From contig BQKZ01009105.1 of the NCBI GenBank assembly GCA_036244855.1, forward strand, positions 1-10,396: DNA of 10,396 nucleotides, given 5' to 3'. Below the pieces are notes generated by a model that saw only the letters and a list, made by a program, of their open reading frames with translations, was not told the DNA's origin and made no database searches. The position numbers and the translations under genes are program-made. This document shows, one piece after another, positions 7,472 to 10,396 of this stretch (the first letter of the stretch is position 1; each line of letters starts with the position of its first letter). Source of the DNA: Temnopleurus reevesii (lineage: Eukaryota > Echinodermata > Echinoidea > Temnopleuroida > Temnopleuridae).

Positions 7472-7900
7472 ATGAAATGCAAATTGCGAGGCGTGGCATT
7501 GAGAGCCTGTAGGATACAAAATATTTTCCCAATCATCACCTTCTTTATTAAATAGTCCTCCATGATATGTAAGAGGTAAAATTATTCGAATTCTAAATTG
7601 CTTGTTTCATTTGCCCTTTCAGGACGATTGAACACATTGTGGGTTTTTACTGAAGTAACTATCAATGTTCTAGAACATCCTAGACAAGGTATTAGAAACA
7701 AAACAAAATTCACATATGTATATAAACACAGAATTGTGTGTAAGGGTTTTTTTATCATTAATTTTGACTCCTCGATATTTGTTGAAAAAAAAGAAGAGAG
7801 ATAGTGGGATGAATTTAGTTGGGAGATAATGAAAAGCTGATGTGGAGGAATAACAGTATATGGGTGTGAAATAGAGTGGAACAGGGGAAAAGGGTATAGC

Positions 7901-8112
7901 TCAGAGAGAGAGGGAGTGTGTGTGTGTGTGTAGAGAAGGAGAGGGGTAGCGAGATATATGTGTGTATATATTTATGTTTGTATGTTTGGGGCGTGCGTTT
8001 GAAAGCGTTCGTGTGTGTATTTGTGTATGTATGTCTGTGTGTGCGCATGCGTGTATGTGGGTTGGTGTATATGTATGTGTGTGTGCGTGCATGTGTGTGG
8101 GTGTGTGTGTGA
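7901..8112. repeat. (AG)n then degenerate (TG)n microsatellite
   Basis: A short AG run (about 7902-7915) leads into TG repeats broken by TATG, TGCG and TTTG variants up to 8112. The Cys/Val-rich and His/Thr-rich open frames in all phases here are products of the repeat. Confidence 0.9.
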
Positions 8113-9048
8113 AGATGGGGGAGAGTCCATTCTGCTCACTTACGTTCACCCTTATAACATTAGTCGAGTTTATCCATCATTGGGGAAATACCGGGCAACA
8201 TTATTTTCCACACAACTGTTGGTTGAAATATCAATCTTATCGTTGAATAATTATATCTACCAGAAATCTGCCATATTTATACTAATGTGGGAAGTGCGTT
8301 AACTTTAGTACTGGGTGAACTTTTACCAACCTTTTAAAGAGTGTTCTAGTTACATACGGCTGGATTTTTAACCAGGTCCATGAGGAAAATATTGTTATGG
8401 GTCCGTATCAATGTTTATCAACTTGGCTTTCACATCTTCTTTGACAGTATCTCGATGCTCGATAATACTGGACCGATACGGGTCTCTTCGGTTCGAACCG
8501 GGTTGATGTATTCCTTAAAATTATACCTTGGTGAATCTACCTCAAATTTTCCTCATGTTATTTATATAATATATATCTACAATCCTATGATAGCTCTTCG
8601 AAATAATATGACCCCTTCTCTTGGATTGATTATACAAATTGGAGACAGTTTCATGTATTTTTCTGTTACAATTTTTGCAAATAATGAGCTATATTTCAGC
8701 AACGACACATAAGACAGCAAATATAAATCAGCGCATTTAACATCATCATTATTTTTTTTTCGAGTTTTGGACCAAATTTGAGAGAAATTTGTGTGGATAT
8801 TGGACGTCGGTTAATTGAGTGAATCTTTTTGCACCGCATTTACCGTTGTGGGACGTATTAAGGATTAAAACAAAATTATAATTTGAGCAAATGGTCGTTA
8901 TTGAGCAATACCGATTGATCAAGGGAAATGCCATCTCCGTTGGATGAAACGTTGATGGACAAGATGATATGAGAATGGCAATTAACAGAGAGAGAAACGA
9001 GAGAAAAGAGATATAGCAAAAAGGGGGCGTGAACGGGGCATGAGATTC

Positions 9049-9086
9049 AGAGAGAGAGAGAGAGAGGGGGGGGGGGGGGGGGGGGN
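9049..9086. repeat. (AG)n followed by a 20-bp G run and an undetermined base
   Basis: AG units (9049-9066) run into uninterrupted G (9066-9085), then N at 9086. This kind of tract is hard to sequence, so its length and the adjoining N should be treated as uncertain. Confidence 0.9.
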
Positions 9087-9369
9087 ACTCAATTTAATTT
9101 ACCTCATTAGGGGTAGGCCCTATAGAGATTTTTGATGCACGACATGTTGCTATGTGAGGGGTAATTGCTCAAAAATGAGCTGGTCAAGAGGTAGTTTTGA
9201 ATGCAGAATGAGAAAGTCCATAAAATGTCCATTCCATTGCTACCAAGCACTTGTCGACCTAATCTGCAGCTGATTTTATATGATTTTTTTAAGAAGGCCA
9301 ATTAACACACGGGTCTATGGAGAAATAATTACGCGTGTGTACCCCTAAGAATATAAATAAATAAATTAA

Positions 9370-9462
9370 AAAAAAAAAAAGGAGAAGTTTATATCTGCCG
9401 ATAGAGGGCTCACTACTTTTACACGTCTTTTATCCTGCACAAAACCCGACCGAAAAATAAAA
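9370..9462 (+). promoter_or_regulatory. Likely core promoter and 5' UTR of SPCS3
   Basis: This stretch lies between an A-rich tract (ATAA units and 13 A, about 9351-9380) and the SPCS3 start codon. The transcription start is not visible; there is no TATA box at a convincing distance. It contains AGAGGGCTCACT (9403-9414), which recurs at 10309-10320. The sequence before the ATG is A-rich (AAAAATAAAA), acceptable for an animal start. Confidence 0.35.
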
Positions 9463-9605
9463 ATGAATACGTTATTATCAAGAGCAAATACAATATTTGC
9501 CTTTACACTGAGTATATTAGCGGCTCTAACATTTCTTTGCTTTCTCACTACAGTAGGATTGGACACCAAGAAAGAAGTGAAAATCACCACAACAAAGCAT
9601 TCTGT
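9463..9605 (+). CDS. SPCS3: Signal peptidase complex subunit 3, first coding exon
   Basis: The exon encodes [20 protein letters not shown] then [20 protein letters not shown] and ITTTKHS, ending two bases into the next codon at the consensus donor gtgagt (9606-9611). The start closely matches metazoan SPCS3, whose human form begins MNTVLSRANSLFAFSLSVMA (from memory), with the same order: short cytosolic N-terminus, one transmembrane helix (about residues 12-32), then the start of the lumenal domain. SPCS3 is a type II ER-membrane glycoprotein and an essential partner of the catalytic SEC11 subunits that cleave signal peptides. The family is about 180 residues long, so roughly three quarters lies to the right. 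The intact donor argues against a processed pseudogene. No divergence or break is seen. Confidence 0.93.
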
Positions 9606-9848
9606 GTGAGTACCAAACCAGCTGTTTTTTTACCTTAGTCCCACACGCTAATAATACCATATGCCTATGGCTATGGGTAATGTAAACCTATGCAGGCTAA
9701 GTACAGGTGTATGGGCTTTATGGCTAGCCGCTATGGCATCTTATGCGCTATTGTCAGTGTATGGGCTAAAATATTTATGGTTTCTTACAATGTCACATCA
9801 TCGTCTTCGCTTGAAGTATTCAGAAGACGACTGGTAGGGTTGACGCTA

Positions 9849-9930
9849 GCTATGGATAGCTCCCTGGATTCTGGAATAGTTTTTGACATTTTTTGACATT
9901 GTCACTACTCCAGAGAGCTATGGAGTAGAG
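9849..9930. repeat. Imperfect hairpin within SPCS3 intron 1
   Basis: CTATGGATAGCTCCCTGGA on the left pairs imperfectly with the complement of CCAGAGAGCTATGGAGTAG on the right, around a TTTTTGACAT/TTTTTGACAT tandem. Nearby, TCGTCTTC and GAAGACGA form a shorter hairpin (about 9801-9829). No function is assigned. Confidence 0.4.
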
Positions 9931-10082
9931 TCTATACCGTGCGTGTAGCACGGCGTTTTCAGATTTTAAATCGCCCAAAATTACTACTTTTTATTTTGTT
10001 ATTTTCAATTTCATACCCCTTTGAACTTTCCTAGCATTACGTCTTTCCCTTCCCACCACGAATCATAATGAATGGGACTTAC

Positions 10083-10210
10083 CTGTGTTGGAAATATCCA
10101 ATTTTGTCCTCTTTTCCTCTTGCACAGCAGACAGTCCAGTATGAAACTAAATGACTTCCGTTGTAAACATCCGGTTCGGGTCAAAAGGTCACTGTGGTGG
10201 AGTTTCTTGG
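10083..10210 (-). other. Candidate antisense non-coding first exon with consensus donor
   Basis: On the minus strand CAACACAG is followed by GTAAGTCCC (donor at 10082), a full match to the consensus. Upstream on that strand lie GGAAGT and CCGGATGT (ETS-type motifs) and a CpG-rich patch, as in many first-exon regions. The open frame here begins only with GTG, so any exon would be non-coding. A plus-strand acceptor in the same place makes the orientation ambiguous. Confidence 0.25.
10178..10191 (+). promoter_or_regulatory. Nuclear-receptor-type direct repeat (DR2)
   Basis: GGGTCA, two bases, AGGTCA: two half-sites in tandem. It is close to the DR1 form bound by HNF4/RXR-type receptors but one base longer. 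A single short match like this can arise by chance. Confidence 0.25.
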
Positions 10211-10311
10211 CCACTTTGCAACCCAGAAATCAGAATTTCTGACCGGTATCATACGTGCAAGTACATTCGCAATCGTCCGCGAGCGAGGCCAAATAGCGTA
10301 GCGCGCGAAGA

Positions 10312-10396
10312 GGGCTCACTCAAAGAATAACACACGCAAAAAGCTATCGTACGCAGAGACCCATTTCGGAGTGTGTGTTATTCTTTGAGTGAGCCC
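10312..10396. repeat. Perfect 24-bp inverted repeat ending at the window edge
   Basis: The left arm, 10312-10335 (GGGCTCACT...AACACAC), is the exact complement of 10373-10396, with a 37-bp loop containing CGTACG. The arms could be terminal repeats of a tiny 85-bp MITE, or the start of a larger palindrome extending rightward, or an assembly fold-back. The right flank is not available, so no target duplication can be checked. Confidence 0.8.

Larger units (their letters stand above)
7472..9369. other. Intergenic region
   Basis: About 1.9 kb with simple repeats at 7901-8112 and 9049-9085 and otherwise AT-rich DNA. Open frames up to 110 codons occur (for example 8380-8712) but lack splice context, recognisable motifs or balanced composition, and I do not call genes here. 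A palindromic GGTTCGAACC at 8490-8499 resembles a B-box but has no A-box. Confidence 0.5.
9606..10396 (+). other. SPCS3 intron 1 (5' part, runs off the window)
   Basis: The expected next SPCS3 segment (an LKNVEDF-like lumenal motif) is not found, so the intron is longer than 790 bp. It contains TATGG-rich DNA (9660-9770), an imperfect hairpin (about 9849-9930), splice-like signals on both strands (10082-10130), a CpG-rich patch (10265-10310) and a perfect inverted repeat at the window end (10312-10396). Confidence 0.6.

Noticed and set aside
7815..8302. Several overlapping Cys/Val-rich (plus) and His/Thr-rich (minus) open frames
   Set aside because: They arise from the TG/AG simple repeat, which is open in several phases on both strands.
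8490..8499. B-box-like GGTTCGAACC suggesting a tRNA
   Set aside because: No A-box at the right distance and no cloverleaf; the motif is a short palindrome.
8380..8712. 110-codon plus-strand open frame starting with ATG
   Set aside because: It has no recognised domain or splice context, contains a low-complexity Ile/Tyr stretch from AT-rich DNA, and lies in intergenic DNA. A chance open frame is the better explanation, though transcripts could change this.
9366..9590. 74-codon minus-strand open frame
   Set aside because: It is the antisense shadow of SPCS3 exon 1.
9690..9896. 68-codon plus-strand open frame in SPCS3 intron 1
   Set aside because: It lies in TATGG-rich repetitive DNA with hairpins, with no splice sites matching SPCS3 phase and no recognisable motif.
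10011..10214. 67-codon minus-strand frame as a protein-coding gene
   Set aside because: It starts at GTG with no in-frame ATG, and a consensus splice donor at 10082 interrupts it. At most it is a non-coding first exon.

Overview
The window is animal (metazoan) genomic DNA: AT-rich, intron-rich, crowded with small non-autonomous transposons, simple repeats and one tRNA-derived SINE. The style of the repeats (T2/Kolobok-like TTAA elements, foldback elements, a SINE ending in an ATT-type tail) suggests a marine invertebrate deuterostome, most likely an echinoderm such as a sea urchin. That assignment is inference. I see no bacterial operons, CRISPR, phage or defence system. Most of the DNA is intronic or intergenic.

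Region 1 (1-6317, continuing about 1.1 kb as probable 3' UTR) is the 3' half of a plus-strand spliced gene entering from the left. Five exons fit in one reading frame: 435-505, 1751-1792, 4211-4243, 4882-4944 and 6244-6317 (stop). The four introns between them are all phase 1. The 93 deduced residues form a Thr/Ser/Met-rich stalk with two N-glycosylation sequons, then a short hydrophobic C-terminus that looks like a GPI-attachment signal. The product is therefore probably a cell-surface or secreted-pathway protein whose main domain lies outside the window. A weak resemblance to the end of a GH18 chitinase barrel is noted but not relied on.

The introns of this gene hold the most structured DNA. 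Intron 2 (1793-4210) has a 245-bp foldback element next to a 580-bp TTAA-flanked element, the pair bracketed by a 19-bp direct repeat, and then a second diverged copy of the 580-bp element. Intron 3 has a compound ACT/AAT microsatellite. Intron 4 has a minus-strand tRNA-derived SINE starting about 15 bp after the exon, a small cluster of direct and inverted repeats, and a 250-bp TA-flanked foldback element.

Region 2 (about 7450-9370) is intergenic, with TG/AG and GA/G simple repeats and no convincing gene.

Region 3 (about 9380-10396) starts a second plus-strand gene: the first coding exon (9463-9605) of SPCS3, the 22/23-kDa subunit of the ER signal peptidase complex. Its first intron runs to the window edge. 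That intron contains good splice signals on both strands around 10082-10130, a CpG-rich patch, a nuclear-receptor-type half-site pair, and a perfect 24-bp inverted repeat that ends exactly at the last base. The two genes are neighbours; nothing in the sequence links their functions.
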